Shown here: piece by piece, positions 1 through 9,588 of the stretch | Position numbering within the stretch: position 1 is the first letter of the stretch | Layout of the letters: every line of letters starts with the position of its first letter | Assembly: GCA_913053915.1 (NCBI GenBank) | Contig: CAJXGP010000010.1 | Location: 1 to 13,822 of the forward strand | DNA length: 13,822 nucleotides | From: an uncultured Ignavibacteriales bacterium | GTDB taxonomy: Bacteria; Bacteroidota; Ignavibacteria; Ignavibacteriales; Ignavibacteriaceae | Direction: 5' to 3' | Notes under the pieces: model-generated | The model's database searches: none | Told to the model about the DNA's origin: nothing | Seen by the model: the letters and a program-made list of their open reading frames with translations, nothing else | Translations under genes and position numbers: made by a program

Positions 1-1
1 A

Positions 2-391
2 AAAAATAATTTGGAATCACTAATCGATGCGTCTCAAGACTCATTGGCAAAGATGAAGTTAAGCTATGAAGCCCAGTTGAAAGAAGCTTTAGGGTTGTTT
101 AGTACTCAGCTGATTGAGAAGCGACGATTATTAGCGGATAGCCAATTCAAGAAAAAAGAACTCGAATTATCAATTGAGGCTATAAGATACGGACATGCTG
201 AATTGGTATTAAATGAAATATTAGGACAGTACAAAAGAAAGGAAAAGTGGCTTTTTAAATTAGGTGAATTATTTGAATTGCGGAATAACAAAAAAAAGGC
301 TCTGAGCTATTATATTGAGACACGATCTGCTATTGAATTATTAAAGCCGCGATTAAAGAATGTTAAAAAATTAAAATTATTAAAAAGATAA
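2..391 (+). CDS. Unrecognised helical protein, 5'-truncated by the window edge
   Basis: I do not recognise this protein. The frame is open to the left edge, and the first possible internal start is a TTG at 11, so the true start probably lies outside the window. About 129 residues are visible. They are charged and predicted almost wholly helical: a coiled-coil-like first half (Lys/Glu/Leu-rich), then a stretch around WLFKLGELFELRNNKKKALS that resembles a tetratricopeptide (TPR) helix pair, then a very basic tail ending KKLKLLKR. There is no signal peptide or membrane segment in the visible part. It is the only plus-strand gene and converges on the membrane-protein gene, overlapping its 3' end by 29 bases (363-391). 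GC is about 34% by hand count. That the frame is a real gene is fairly likely from length and amino-acid make-up; the TPR idea is weak. Confidence 0.6.
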   Translation, partial: KNNLESLIDASQDSLAKMKLSYEAQLKEALGLFSTQLIEKRRLLADSQFKKKELELSIEAIRYGHAELVLNEILGQYKRKEKWLFKLGELFELRNNKKKALSYYIETRSAIELLKPRLKNVKKLKLLKR

Positions 392-968
392 ATAACAGTA
401 TAAGCGACACAATAAAAATTGTATTTTTATTGTGAATGAAACTTAAATAAGTTGTAACTATAGAAAATAAAATAGCTAAGATTGAACTGCCTAATAAGTT
501 TCTCCAAAACCCATATTCAATATTATGTTGCAAAAGCAACTTCCCATTTCCAATTTTTTTTCTTGCTAAACTCATAACTTCAGAAATTCTTTTTCTAGCA
601 TTTAATTCATCTTTTTCTTGTGATGATTTTGAAGGTAACCTCATATCAAAATCTTTTTCTAATTTTTCATAAATTTTCTTTTTATATTCTTGACTATATT
701 CAGAATCTTGAAAAAGTAAGAAATCCGTTGTTGGCATATAAATTTCTTCTTTTTCAAAAAAGGTCTTTGAAATGAATCTATTTATCTGTGCTACAAAGTA
801 TAGAACAACGATAGAAATTGTAATGTCTCCAACTATTTCTATTTTTCCTAAAAATACTAAAAAGTCAGATATTTCTTTATTAAAAAAGGCATATTGAAAT
901 AGCAATATTGGTATTGCTGAAATTATTGTTGGGAAAAGTCTTGCCTCTTTTATATATTTATTAAACAT
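363..968 (-). CDS. Putative four-transmembrane-helix membrane protein, AT-rich
   Basis: Function is unknown. From the ATG at 968 the product is 201 residues: hydrophobic segments at about 12-29 and 47-64, a hydrophilic middle of about 90 residues (65-157) with the stretch DELNARKRISEVMSLARKK, then two more hydrophobic segments at about 158-177 and 182-201 that run to the C-terminus. This two-plus-two layout with a central soluble domain recalls small 4TM putative pore-forming effectors in some bacterial defence systems, but that rests on topology only. The frame is open further upstream to a GTG at 1028, directly after the atpC stop and in the same frame. I prefer 968 because residues 1-20 of the longer form look like the last helix of AtpC. 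GC is about 25% over 421-960, well below both neighbours, which suggests acquisition from elsewhere. It could be expressed by readthrough from atpDC. Confidence 0.7.
   Translation of the reverse strand: MFNKYIKEARLFPTIISAIPILLFQYAFFNKEISDFLVFLGKIEIVGDITISIVVLYFVAQINRFISKTFFEKEEIYMPTTDFLLFQDSEYSQEYKKKIYEKLEKDFDMRLPSKSSQEKDELNARKRISEVMSLARKKIGNGKLLLQHNIEYGFWRNLLGSSILAILFSIVTTYLSFIHNKNTIFIVSLILLFIFLIILIF
408..434. repeat. Perfect 11-bp AT-rich inverted repeat
   Basis: The arms CACAATAAAAA (408-418) and TTTTTATTGTG (424-434) pair perfectly around a 5-base loop. It lies inside the 3' end of the membrane-protein gene and 16 bases past the stop of the convergent plus-strand gene, so it could fold in either transcript. 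The stem is mostly A-T and has no following T-run beyond its own arm, so I do not call it a terminator. Confidence 0.4.
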
Positions 969-1028
969 TTTCAATCTATTATGTACTCTCATCAAAGTAT
1001 TATAAACTTTGATTGTGTCGATTTCCAC
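969..1028 (-). other. In-frame continuation of atpC after its stop: probable second C-terminal helix of subunit epsilon
   Basis: The 20 codons after the atpC TAA stay in the atpC frame and read GTG GAA ATC GAC and onward, giving a peptide with EID followed by L.R..NRLK. This spacing matches the last helix of bacterial epsilon subunits (pattern ID, then L.RA.NRL). The preceding atpC end, DRTKNAIERTKKK, matches the first helix. The stretch is therefore best read as the rest of the epsilon C-terminal domain, separated by a nonsense codon and then fused in frame to the membrane-protein gene. The alternative is that the GTG at 1028 is a genuine start and the likeness is chance. Confidence 0.55.
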
Positions 1029-1352
1029 TTATTTTTTCTTTTCCACCTTTTTTTTAGTTCTCTCTATCGCATTTTTAGTTCTATCGACATCTTCCACCTT
1101 TTCAATAGAATCAGCAAGAATAAGGATATTATTATCCGTTACTTCTACCGTTCCTCCGCCGGTTGAAAAATATAAAGTTTTATCTTCAGAAAATTCAATT
1201 TTAATGATACCTATTTCAAAAGTGCTTAAAATAGGAGCATGATTAAATAAAACTTGAAAACTTCCGGCAGTTCCGGGTATAATAATTGATTTGATCATTC
1301 CGGAATAAGCTTTTTTAGAAGGTGTAATTATCTCTAATTGTAATTCATTCAT
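1029..1352 (-). CDS. atpC: F1Fo ATP synthase subunit epsilon, C-terminally shortened
   Basis: Epsilon subunit of the F1 sector, part of the central rotor stalk with gamma; it couples rotation to Fo and can inhibit ATP hydrolysis through its C-terminal helices. The 107 residues contain the whole N-terminal beta-sandwich (about 1-84), with the typical IITPSKKAYSG start, the IPGTAGSFQVLFNHAP stretch (25-40) and the STGGGTVEV strand (63-71). The first C-terminal helix follows (about 88-107). Full two-helix forms are usually 130-140 residues; here a TAA stops translation between the two helices, and the expected second helix continues in frame beyond it. The ATG lies 2 bases after the atpD stop, so it is co-transcribed and probably translationally coupled to atpD. 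Short epsilons exist naturally in Chlorobi and Bacteroidetes, so the product may still work, though with altered self-inhibition. Confidence 0.93.
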   Translation of the reverse strand: MNELQLEIITPSKKAYSGMIKSIIIPGTAGSFQVLFNHAPILSTFEIGIIKIEFSEDKTLYFSTGGGTVEVTDNNILILADSIEKVEDVDRTKNAIERTKKKVEKKK

Positions 1353-1354
1353 AA

Positions 1355-2886
<1,532 letters not shown>

Positions 2887-5196
2887 CTATTTGAGTAATA
2901 TTAATTTTTTGGCAGCTGTAAAATTATCTGCTTCTAGATGATAAATATATATGCCACTCGCTAAATTATCACCGTTAAAATCCACCGTCATTATACCGGC
3001 AGGTGCTTCTCCATTGAAAAGTGTCCTTACTTTTTCCCCTAGAATATTATATACCTCTAATTCAATATGTTGAGATTTTGGAATCTCAAATCTAATTGTG
3101 GTAATAGGATTAAACGGATTTGGATAATTCTGATATAGATGATATGAAAACTTTGATATATTAAAATTATCATCTACGCTTGTCGGTATAATAAAAGTAG
3201 CCGTACCGCCGGCTTCATTGTAACGTTTTTTGAAATCTTGCATATATTGATTAGCAATTAACAAATCATGAATAAAAATTGTATTTTCATCATTTATTGT
3301 TTCAGCAGAATTTGTCCAATTGTGCGATCCTGTAATTACTATCGGATCACTAGAGCCATCGGTAGCATCTATAATACCATATTTATCATGAAGAGTAGGC
3401 GGAGGATTTTGATGCATATCTGCAAATGTAGATAAGTAAGAATATTCACTTCCACTTGCGTTGGTAGTATTAACTACTCCTCGAATATCCTGTACACCGG
3501 AAGTGTATTTATTATAGAGGGCGGTCGCAATATTATTTCGTGTAATCATAAATTGTGCAAAATAAATATTATCATTTGCTGAATTAATAGCACTAATAAT
3601 ATGACTGGTTGTACCATCGGTAGGGCTAAAATACAATTCAACTTCCCTTCCGCCTATTGAAAATGAATGCGGAATATTGTCGGTTTTTTGATAACTAAAT
3701 TTAGCATTTGATGGATTCGGAGTATCTGTATTACTTCCCCACATCTCTTCAAATTCTTTTTGATAGGCTTTTGTAATTGTAGGATCATTAATCTCCACTA
3801 CATTATTTTTCCACCCAAGTTCAGTTGAAGTAACATTCCAAGAGCCGGTCCACAACCAATCATTCGTTGCAATTGTATCACGGGCATCAAAGATAAAGAA
3901 TTTATCATGCATGATTCCCGGTAGGCTTGCCGGGCGTTTACTAATCTTGATTCCTGCATTCATTAAGGTACGGATATCATCCTGAGTTGTCCGGCTATCA
4001 TAAACAACTCTTATTCTTACTCCTCTATTCTTAGCAACAACCAAAGCATCTGCAACATTAGGCAAACCGAAAAAACTATATACAGCCAAATCAATAGAAC
4101 TTTTTGCCCGGTTGATTCTATTTATTAATTTTTGCTGAAAATTTACATTACCATGAGCAGCATTGCCTGGAATTGCAACGGAGGTGTCAACCGGAAAATT
4201 GAAATAGACATTAATTGCCCCTACTGAAGGATTAGCCGAAGCAGTAGTAGCTGATTGTAAATCACTAACACTAGTACCTTTTACATTAGTCGAATAAACT
4301 TTATAGAAATAGGTTGTAGCCGGTTTTAGTCCCTTTACAGTAATCTTATGGCTGGTTGTATCATCATTAATAACCAAAGAGTCTAATTCCATAGCTGCCG
4401 TTAGACCATATTTGATTTTGGAATTTCCGTTTCTTGCGGTCTTGAAATAAACCGTAAAGGAATTTGTATCGATATCCGCTGCAAGAATCGGGCTTAAAAT
4501 TAATGGTTTGCCGTTATCCACTATATCCTCAATAAATCTCGGAAGTAATTGATAACCGCTATTATACGGAGCAGAGTATTTATATTGGCCTAATATACCT
4601 ATCAAATCTACTTTACCGGAAGGAATTGCAGTACCGATTATTGATGAAACATCAGCGTCAATTCTGAAGCCATTCGTAAGGGATGCTGTATTATCGGTAA
4701 TATTATAATTCATATTTCCTGAAAAATTTCCTGAAGATTTAATGGAAACATTATTTATCCTTATCAATTTGCCTTCAAATGCCTCGAAACCATTCCATTG
4801 TTGATTTATTATTTGTGAAACGGTAACAACAATTGGATGTAACGGATGGCTATGAGAGATTACTTGTACACTGGCATTATTTCGAGATTCTAACTCAGTG
4901 AGTCCCTTATATTGAGAAAGAACGGCAGTAACAATCACAGAATCACCTATATTAACAGCATTTGCAAAGAAACTTCCGTAAATTGAAATTCCACCGGTTT
5001 GATCTTGAATTGAACCGGGTCCATCGTTTCCAAATTGATTGGAAGAAGTTACTATACCGGTGACTGTAAAAACCTTTCCCGTATCAATGGGAACACCGTT
5101 TGAATCATTCTGTTTAATGTCCGCTATGGGAGTAATTGTTTGAGAATATGAAACAATGCTAATTAAAAGGAATAAAATAAGAGTTAGATTTTTCAT
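2887..5196 (-). CDS. Secreted OB-fold/FN3/phospholipase D-family protein with T9SS sorting domain (putative extracellular nuclease)
   Basis: A 769-residue exported protein. Order: signal peptide (about 1-19, ending SYSQ); an OB-fold region like those of YhcR-type nucleases (about 22-110: FTVTGIVTSSNQFG, then GSIQDQTGGISIYGS); a second similar region (about 120-225); a fibronectin type III-like domain (about 232-320: GLKPATTYFYKVYS); two phospholipase D domains (about 345-490 and 515-660); and a T9SS type A sorting domain (about 690-769, starting YPNPFNPITTIRF). Both catalytic HKD motifs are complete: H430/K432/D437, then GSWNVTS, and H603/K605/D610, then GSHNWTNSAE. The family cleaves phosphodiester bonds in nucleic acids or phospholipids; the OB regions favour nucleic acid (inference). 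The ATG lies 2 bases past the stop of the preceding propeller lipoprotein, making this the last gene of the packed locus. Membrane phospholipase activity is the main alternative. Confidence 0.9.
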   Translation of the reverse strand: MKNLTLILFLLISIVSYSQTITPIADIKQNDSNGVPIDTGKVFTVTGIVTSSNQFGNDGPGSIQDQTGGISIYGSFFANAVNIGDSVIVTAVLSQYKGLTELESRNNASVQVISHSHPLHPIVVTVSQIINQQWNGFEAFEGKLIRINNVSIKSSGNFSGNMNYNITDNTASLTNGFRIDADVSSIIGTAIPSGKVDLIGILGQYKYSAPYNSGYQLLPRFIEDIVDNGKPLILSPILAADIDTNSFTVYFKTARNGNSKIKYGLTAAMELDSLVINDDTTSHKITVKGLKPATTYFYKVYSTNVKGTSVSDLQSATTASANPSVGAINVYFNFPVDTSVAIPGNAAHGNVNFQQKLINRINRAKSSIDLAVYSFFGLPNVADALVVAKNRGVRIRVVYDSRTTQDDIRTLMNAGIKISKRPASLPGIMHDKFFIFDARDTIATNDWLWTGSWNVTSTELGWKNNVVEINDPTITKAYQKEFEEMWGSNTDTPNPSNAKFSYQKTDNIPHSFSIGGREVELYFSPTDGTTSHIISAINSANDNIYFAQFMITRNNIATALYNKYTSGVQDIRGVVNTTNASGSEYSYLSTFADMHQNPPPTLHDKYGIIDATDGSSDPIVITGSHNWTNSAETINDENTIFIHDLLIANQYMQDFKKRYNEAGGTATFIIPTSVDDNFNISKFSYHLYQNYPNPFNPITTIRFEIPKSQHIELEVYNILGEKVRTLFNGEAPAGIMTVDFNGDNLASGIYIYHLEADNFTAAKKLILLK

Positions 5197-5198
5197 AA

Positions 5199-6290
5199 TT
5201 ACCTCAAGTCTGTTGAAAGAATAAACATTTTAATTCTATTATCACCCCTATCTAATATATATAAAGTTCTGTCAAAGAACCCAACATCATAAGGTTCTTT
5301 AAATACATCAGGCCCCCCAAATGATTGCTGCTCGGCTCCGAACGTATTAAATTTAAATACGCTGTCTTTAGAAGCATCGACAACGAATATATTGCCGACG
5401 TTATCCAATGCAGCTCCTTCCGGTTGAGAAAATCTATTCGGTACCATCATAGCTTCTTGTCCAGGCGTCAGATTGACAGTATAACCGGTAAATTCCGGGC
5501 TTTGCACATATTTCAACCACTGTGTTTTAAAGTTGCTCCTTCCTATAAGAGTTAAAATTATATTATAATTTTTTCTATTAAAAGATGTGATGGAACTTAT
5601 CAAACTTGCAGAAGGAATTCCGGAACTTAGGGGATCAAGATTTGCAACCCTACCTATTAATGTATCGAAAGCAGTACCGTCAGACCTTTTTTTATGCTTG
5701 AATATCAAAATTGAATTATCGGGATCGATAAAAGTAGAATTATTTGGACCCTGCCTGGCAATATAAAATGAGTTATCGAAAAATGTTGCCACACCGGTAT
5801 ATATTCTACCGGGATTGCTTATATCGATGGACCTCGGCAGAAGTGTATCAACTTTTGCTTTCTCAATATGATGCGAACTTGCTACCAGGTGAAATTTAAA
5901 AACCGCTCCATAAGTTTGTTTGACGCCGGTAGTGGAGTCTTTCAAATCTATTTCCGCACAAACAATTAAATTCAATAAATAATCCTGCGCTAGAGCTACC
6001 GGATGTTTCACCTCTCTTGTTCCAAGAATATCGCCGTTCAAATTCATCATAACTATTCTATTATTATAAGTATCCGCAACATAGATGAAAGGCTCTTTCC
6101 CAATAATCATAGCTTCAGGTTTGTTAAAACCACCCCAAGAAGGTTTTATTTGTACATATACTGTATCGCCGGTAATATTAACTTTATCATTTGAAGTTTC
6201 AAACTGATTAATATTAAATTTTTCCGAACAGCTAATAAGAATTATCGCTGTCAATATCAACGTATATTTTGCAAATAGTTTTATTTTCAT
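5199..6290 (-). CDS. NHL-type beta-propeller lipoprotein
   Basis: A 363-residue predicted lipoprotein. The signal sequence ends in a lipobox ILIS-C21 after a basic, hydrophobic start. The body contains NHL-like repeats: residues about 57-88 (PEAMIIGKEPFIYVADTYNN), 289-318 (QPEGAALDNVGNIFVVDASK) and 331-359 (EPYDVGFFDRTLYILDRGDN). Each has the pattern of proline, hydrophobic strand, VAD/VDA/LDR, then N-R-I. Weaker blades probably fill 90-285, giving one six-bladed propeller. NHL propellers bind proteins, RNA or glycans; nothing here shows the ligand. Its ATG shares one base with the PorV-like stop (TAATG) and the phospholipase D gene follows after 2 bases, so it is translationally coupled to both. 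Probably anchored in the outer membrane, acting with the receptor or with the exported enzyme (inference). Confidence 0.85.
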   Translation of the reverse strand: MKIKLFAKYTLILTAIILISCSEKFNINQFETSNDKVNITGDTVYVQIKPSWGGFNKPEAMIIGKEPFIYVADTYNNRIVMMNLNGDILGTREVKHPVALAQDYLLNLIVCAEIDLKDSTTGVKQTYGAVFKFHLVASSHHIEKAKVDTLLPRSIDISNPGRIYTGVATFFDNSFYIARQGPNNSTFIDPDNSILIFKHKKRSDGTAFDTLIGRVANLDPLSSGIPSASLISSITSFNRKNYNIILTLIGRSNFKTQWLKYVQSPEFTGYTVNLTPGQEAMMVPNRFSQPEGAALDNVGNIFVVDASKDSVFKFNTFGAEQQSFGGPDVFKEPYDVGFFDRTLYILDRGDNRIKMFILSTDLR

Positions 6291-7270
6291 TAAAAACCTA
6301 ATATAATTGAAAACCGTTGGGCATTTCCTAATCTGGTGAAATTGGAATATGCATAATCAAGGGAAAAATCAGCAATCTCAATAGGTATATTCAACCCAAT
6401 GCCGAAATTAAAATTTTCTTCAGTCAAATTAAATTTATAACCTCCTCTAATGAAAAGAATCCTTTTCCAATTGTATTCGATACCTGTGGATACATTCTCA
6501 CTATTATCGTTCGGGTGATTTAACTGAATACTGGTAGTTATTGAATTGTCACTATCCTGATACGGTTCGAAAGCAAATCCGATTCTAAAAATAGTAGGCG
6601 GAGAGAATGCTTGCCAATTCGATTTTTCTCTTCGACCGACTAATAAAATTTTGCCATCGGGAGCTAGTTGATTACCGAAATTTGAAACTGTAACGGCAAA
6701 CCTGGTTGTACCGAGGCCTGTCCAATAAAAAGTACCGAAATCTATCATAACGCCGCGCATCTTTAATTTATCGAGTGTCTCTTCAACATACCTGATTGTA
6801 CCGCCAAAACTAAATTGTTCGGTCATCTTTCTCGAATAAGTAACGGCAACAGCTACATCTCCAAAACTAAAATATTCCCCCGTTCCAAAAGGAAGAAATT
6901 CGGTTGTAACAGGCATATCTTGCATTGACAATGAAGTGAAAGCAATACCGAAAGAATTATTTTTATCAAGATGATAAACCGCACCTAAAAAATCATGGTT
7001 TATATCAACAACCCATTTATTATGCGAGAATAAAACTTCATTTTGATTGAATTGAACCAAGCCGGCCGGATTCCAGTACAATGCAGAAGCATCATTCGCT
7101 ATTGCAACAAAAGCATCACCTAAAGCCGAAGCCCTACCACCTACACCAATTTTGAGAAACTGAAGAGCAGAAATTCCTACTCTTTGTCCTCCGAGTGTCG
7201 GTATTAATTGAGCCTTAGACCCGGAATAAAATACAAACAATATTAATACAGATAAAAATAATTTCTTCAT
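6290..7270 (-). CDS. PorV/PorQ-family outer-membrane beta-barrel protein
   Basis: Predicted 326-residue outer-membrane protein. After a signal peptide (about 1-20, ending SGSKA) comes the hallmark start of the PorV/PorQ family, with FLKIGVGGRASALGDAFVAI (38-57) and then NDASALYWNPAG (59-70). The rest alternates short amphipathic strands and turns and ends in phenylalanine (IILGF), as barrel proteins do. In T9SS organisms PorV shuttles cargo to the sortase complex and PorQ relatives have related roles; many paralogues sit beside TonB receptors without a known job. I start at the ATG at 7270, 2 bases after the receptor stop, rather than the TTG at 7276, which would overlap that stop. It shares one base with the next gene. 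Exact role within the family is not decided by the sequence. Confidence 0.88.
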   Translation of the reverse strand: MKKLFLSVLILFVFYSGSKAQLIPTLGGQRVGISALQFLKIGVGGRASALGDAFVAIANDASALYWNPAGLVQFNQNEVLFSHNKWVVDINHDFLGAVYHLDKNNSFGIAFTSLSMQDMPVTTEFLPFGTGEYFSFGDVAVAVTYSRKMTEQFSFGGTIRYVEETLDKLKMRGVMIDFGTFYWTGLGTTRFAVTVSNFGNQLAPDGKILLVGRREKSNWQAFSPPTIFRIGFAFEPYQDSDNSITTSIQLNHPNDNSENVSTGIEYNWKRILFIRGGYKFNLTEENFNFGIGLNIPIEIADFSLDYAYSNFTRLGNAQRFSIILGF

Positions 7271-7272
7271 AA

Positions 7273-9588
7273 TCAAAACTTTATACTAATTCCAAATTTT
7301 ACGTTTCTTCTTGTTAGATAACGAGCCGGATTAACGGCATAAGGTCTAATAGGCAGTTGCAAATCCGGATATCTCGGATCATTCCATGAAAGAGGAACCG
7401 GATCTCCCCACTCGTAAGCTCGGCCTGTAACCGGATTTATTATTGCTGAATTTTTAGTATCCAAAAGGTTGTTAACTTCAATTTTGAATGCAAATTGTAA
7501 CTCCCCGATTTCAAAATATTTGTCGAAATTTAAATCAATCCAAGACCAAGGATCACCAATCTTACTATATCGATTCTTCAAATCATAAACATATTCCGGT
7601 CTTCCTTGGGTTGTATAATCACCGGTGAATATAGCAGGTGTATAGCGTTTACCGGATTGAAAAAAGAACCGGAGATAAATATTGATATCGTCAAGAAATC
7701 CTTTTCCAAGACCAAACAACGGCTGTCCCTTAGTAATATAGAAATTAGTAGAAAGTGATGCAGTAATCGGTCTGTCCCAAGGCATGAATTCTTCTTTCAC
7801 CGATTCTGTAAGATCACCTTCCAACACTAAAACACCTTCATCGGCTGATGAGCTTTTCCCCGTTATTATGGCATAGGAAAAATTAGCAATTCCATTAAAC
7901 CAATTACCCATCCTTTTCTTAAATTCGATTTCAATTCCTCTGGAACGGGCATAATCGGCATTTACGTATGTTATAAAATTTTGAGTAGCAAACCTAGCCG
8001 AACGAATCTTAGCGGTTCTTGTATTAACATAATCGAAAATATCTTTATAGTAAGCAGTTACTGTTAGAACATCATTCTGGGTGAATTGAGTTTTCAAACC
8101 TAGTTCATAAGCAACGGTTGTTTCGGGATTTAAATCGGGGTTACCAAATTTTTGAAATGATGATTGAGCGTTCAACGGATTTAGTTTTGCATAAACGAAC
8201 TGCGGTCTGGGCCATTTACTAAAATGTCCGTAAGAAAAAAACAGCATTTGATTATTCGAAACCGGATGAGAAATACCTAGCCTCGGACTTAAGCGTGCTT
8301 TAAAACGTCTGTTTCCGAACCAACCGAATGTGTCCCTTTTATAATTTTTTCTGGTTTGCTCCGGTATTGTAACGACGAGCGGATTATTCACGGCATCATC
8401 AACATATTTACCGGGAAACCAATAATCTAATCGCAAACCGAAGTTGAGGATCATTCCGCTTAAGTTAATGTTATCCTGTGCATATAACGCTCCCATAGCA
8501 GGATAGACTTTATAAATATCATTATTTAATCCCAGCTTTCCGACCCAAGGTTTGTAAATATCAACTACCTGCATCTCCTGCAATTGGATTTCAAATCCGG
8601 TTTTAAACTTATTTTTTTCATCGAAAAAACTTGTTAAGTCGCCTTTAATAGAGAACTCTTCAATATAATGATCATGCCATGTATATGGGTTACCGACATC
8701 CCAAAAACCATCGCCTGGTATAACCCCAACCGAATCGTGATTTAAATTATAGTATTCAACCGGGAAATTTGGAAAGTCCTTCGGTTGTATGTACTGATTC
8801 CAATTTCTTCCGTTTGCGTCAGCACGTAAATTAGAATAAAAATAACCGAATTTCAGTTCATAAAATGTTTTTGCATTTATGGTATTTATAATGCTTAATG
8901 AATGATATTTATTATTATGAGTAAATGTATTAGCTTGATCGAGGATGTTTTGGAAGGTATATTGATATCCGGGACTTGGTTGCACATATTCCAGATTGGT
9001 TTGTAATGAACGTGAATTTTGATTTATGGCAACCGATTGATTATATGAATATGAAAATTTTAATGTGGGTGAATATTTATATGTAATTTTAGCGAGCCAA
9101 TACCAATTATTTTCTTCTTTAGGTGCGAATCGGGTTCCATAAAAAGTTGTTGAAAAAACTTGTTTAGCGGTAGGTTTATAATACCCTTGAGTAATTCCAT
9201 CGGTAAGACCTGTATAAAGACTGCTAAAAAATGTTATCAACCCGGGTATTTTGATTCCAAGCGACGGAAGAATATATGATGTAATCGGTTCAGGTCCGCC
9301 TAGATCGGCTTCAACTATATCAGTATTAAAAACATGATATGAACTAGGATTACCCAAATTATCTCTTTTATATAAAATATATCCTGAGTATTTACTTCCT
9401 CCTTCTTTTGTCTTAACATTTATTACTCCTGATGTGGCTTGTCCATATTCGGCATTGAAACCACCGGTAATTACATCAATTTCTTGAATAGCATTCGCGC
9501 TTAGCTGTAAACCAAAGCCCGTACCGGAAAGAGGATCTTGCACAGACACACCATTAAGCAAAAAGGCACTTTCATAATTTTTCCACAA
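7273..9588 (-). CDS. TonB-dependent receptor, plug and barrel part (C-terminal fragment of a split gene)
   Basis: About 770 residues covering the rest of the plug and the whole 22-strand-type outer-membrane barrel of a TonB-dependent transporter. The visible plug motifs begin at about residue 5 with YESAFLLNGVSVQDPLSGTG, then IQEIDVITGGFNAEYGQATS and GVINVKTKEGG. Downstream are TonB-box-type barrel features such as PSAARLGISHP-like strand (SPRLGISHPVS), NPDLNPETTVAYELGLK, then DKYFEIGELQFAFKIEVNNLLDTKN, and a C-terminal phenylalanine (ISIKF). The frame opens with a TTG at 9588 only because an in-frame TAA lies just upstream. There is no signal peptide, so this is not a free-standing gene: it overlaps the upstream fragment, which holds the signal peptide, by 17 bases in another frame. 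Either a pseudogene or a sequence error. Substrate unknown; nutrient uptake across the outer membrane is the family role. Confidence 0.9.
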   Translation of the reverse strand: MWKNYESAFLLNGVSVQDPLSGTGFGLQLSANAIQEIDVITGGFNAEYGQATSGVINVKTKEGGSKYSGYILYKRDNLGNPSSYHVFNTDIVEADLGGPEPITSYILPSLGIKIPGLITFFSSLYTGLTDGITQGYYKPTAKQVFSTTFYGTRFAPKEENNWYWLAKITYKYSPTLKFSYSYNQSVAINQNSRSLQTNLEYVQPSPGYQYTFQNILDQANTFTHNNKYHSLSIINTINAKTFYELKFGYFYSNLRADANGRNWNQYIQPKDFPNFPVEYYNLNHDSVGVIPGDGFWDVGNPYTWHDHYIEEFSIKGDLTSFFDEKNKFKTGFEIQLQEMQVVDIYKPWVGKLGLNNDIYKVYPAMGALYAQDNINLSGMILNFGLRLDYWFPGKYVDDAVNNPLVVTIPEQTRKNYKRDTFGWFGNRRFKARLSPRLGISHPVSNNQMLFFSYGHFSKWPRPQFVYAKLNPLNAQSSFQKFGNPDLNPETTVAYELGLKTQFTQNDVLTVTAYYKDIFDYVNTRTAKIRSARFATQNFITYVNADYARSRGIEIEFKKRMGNWFNGIANFSYAIITGKSSSADEGVLVLEGDLTESVKEEFMPWDRPITASLSTNFYITKGQPLFGLGKGFLDDINIYLRFFFQSGKRYTPAIFTGDYTTQGRPEYVYDLKNRYSKIGDPWSWIDLNFDKYFEIGELQFAFKIEVNNLLDTKNSAIINPVTGRAYEWGDPVPLSWNDPRYPDLQLPIRPYAVNPARYLTRRNVKFGISIKF

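Noticed and set aside
408..434. Terminator for the plus-strand gene at 2-391
   Set aside because: The perfect hairpin is almost all A-T and lies inside the opposite gene, where the same bases encode a membrane segment; too weak to call.
969..1028. GTG at 1028 as the authentic start of the membrane protein
   Set aside because: It gives a continuous frame, but the added 20 residues look like the epsilon C-terminal helix, and the ATG at 968 leaves a compact N-terminus just before the first membrane segment. Kept as an alternative.
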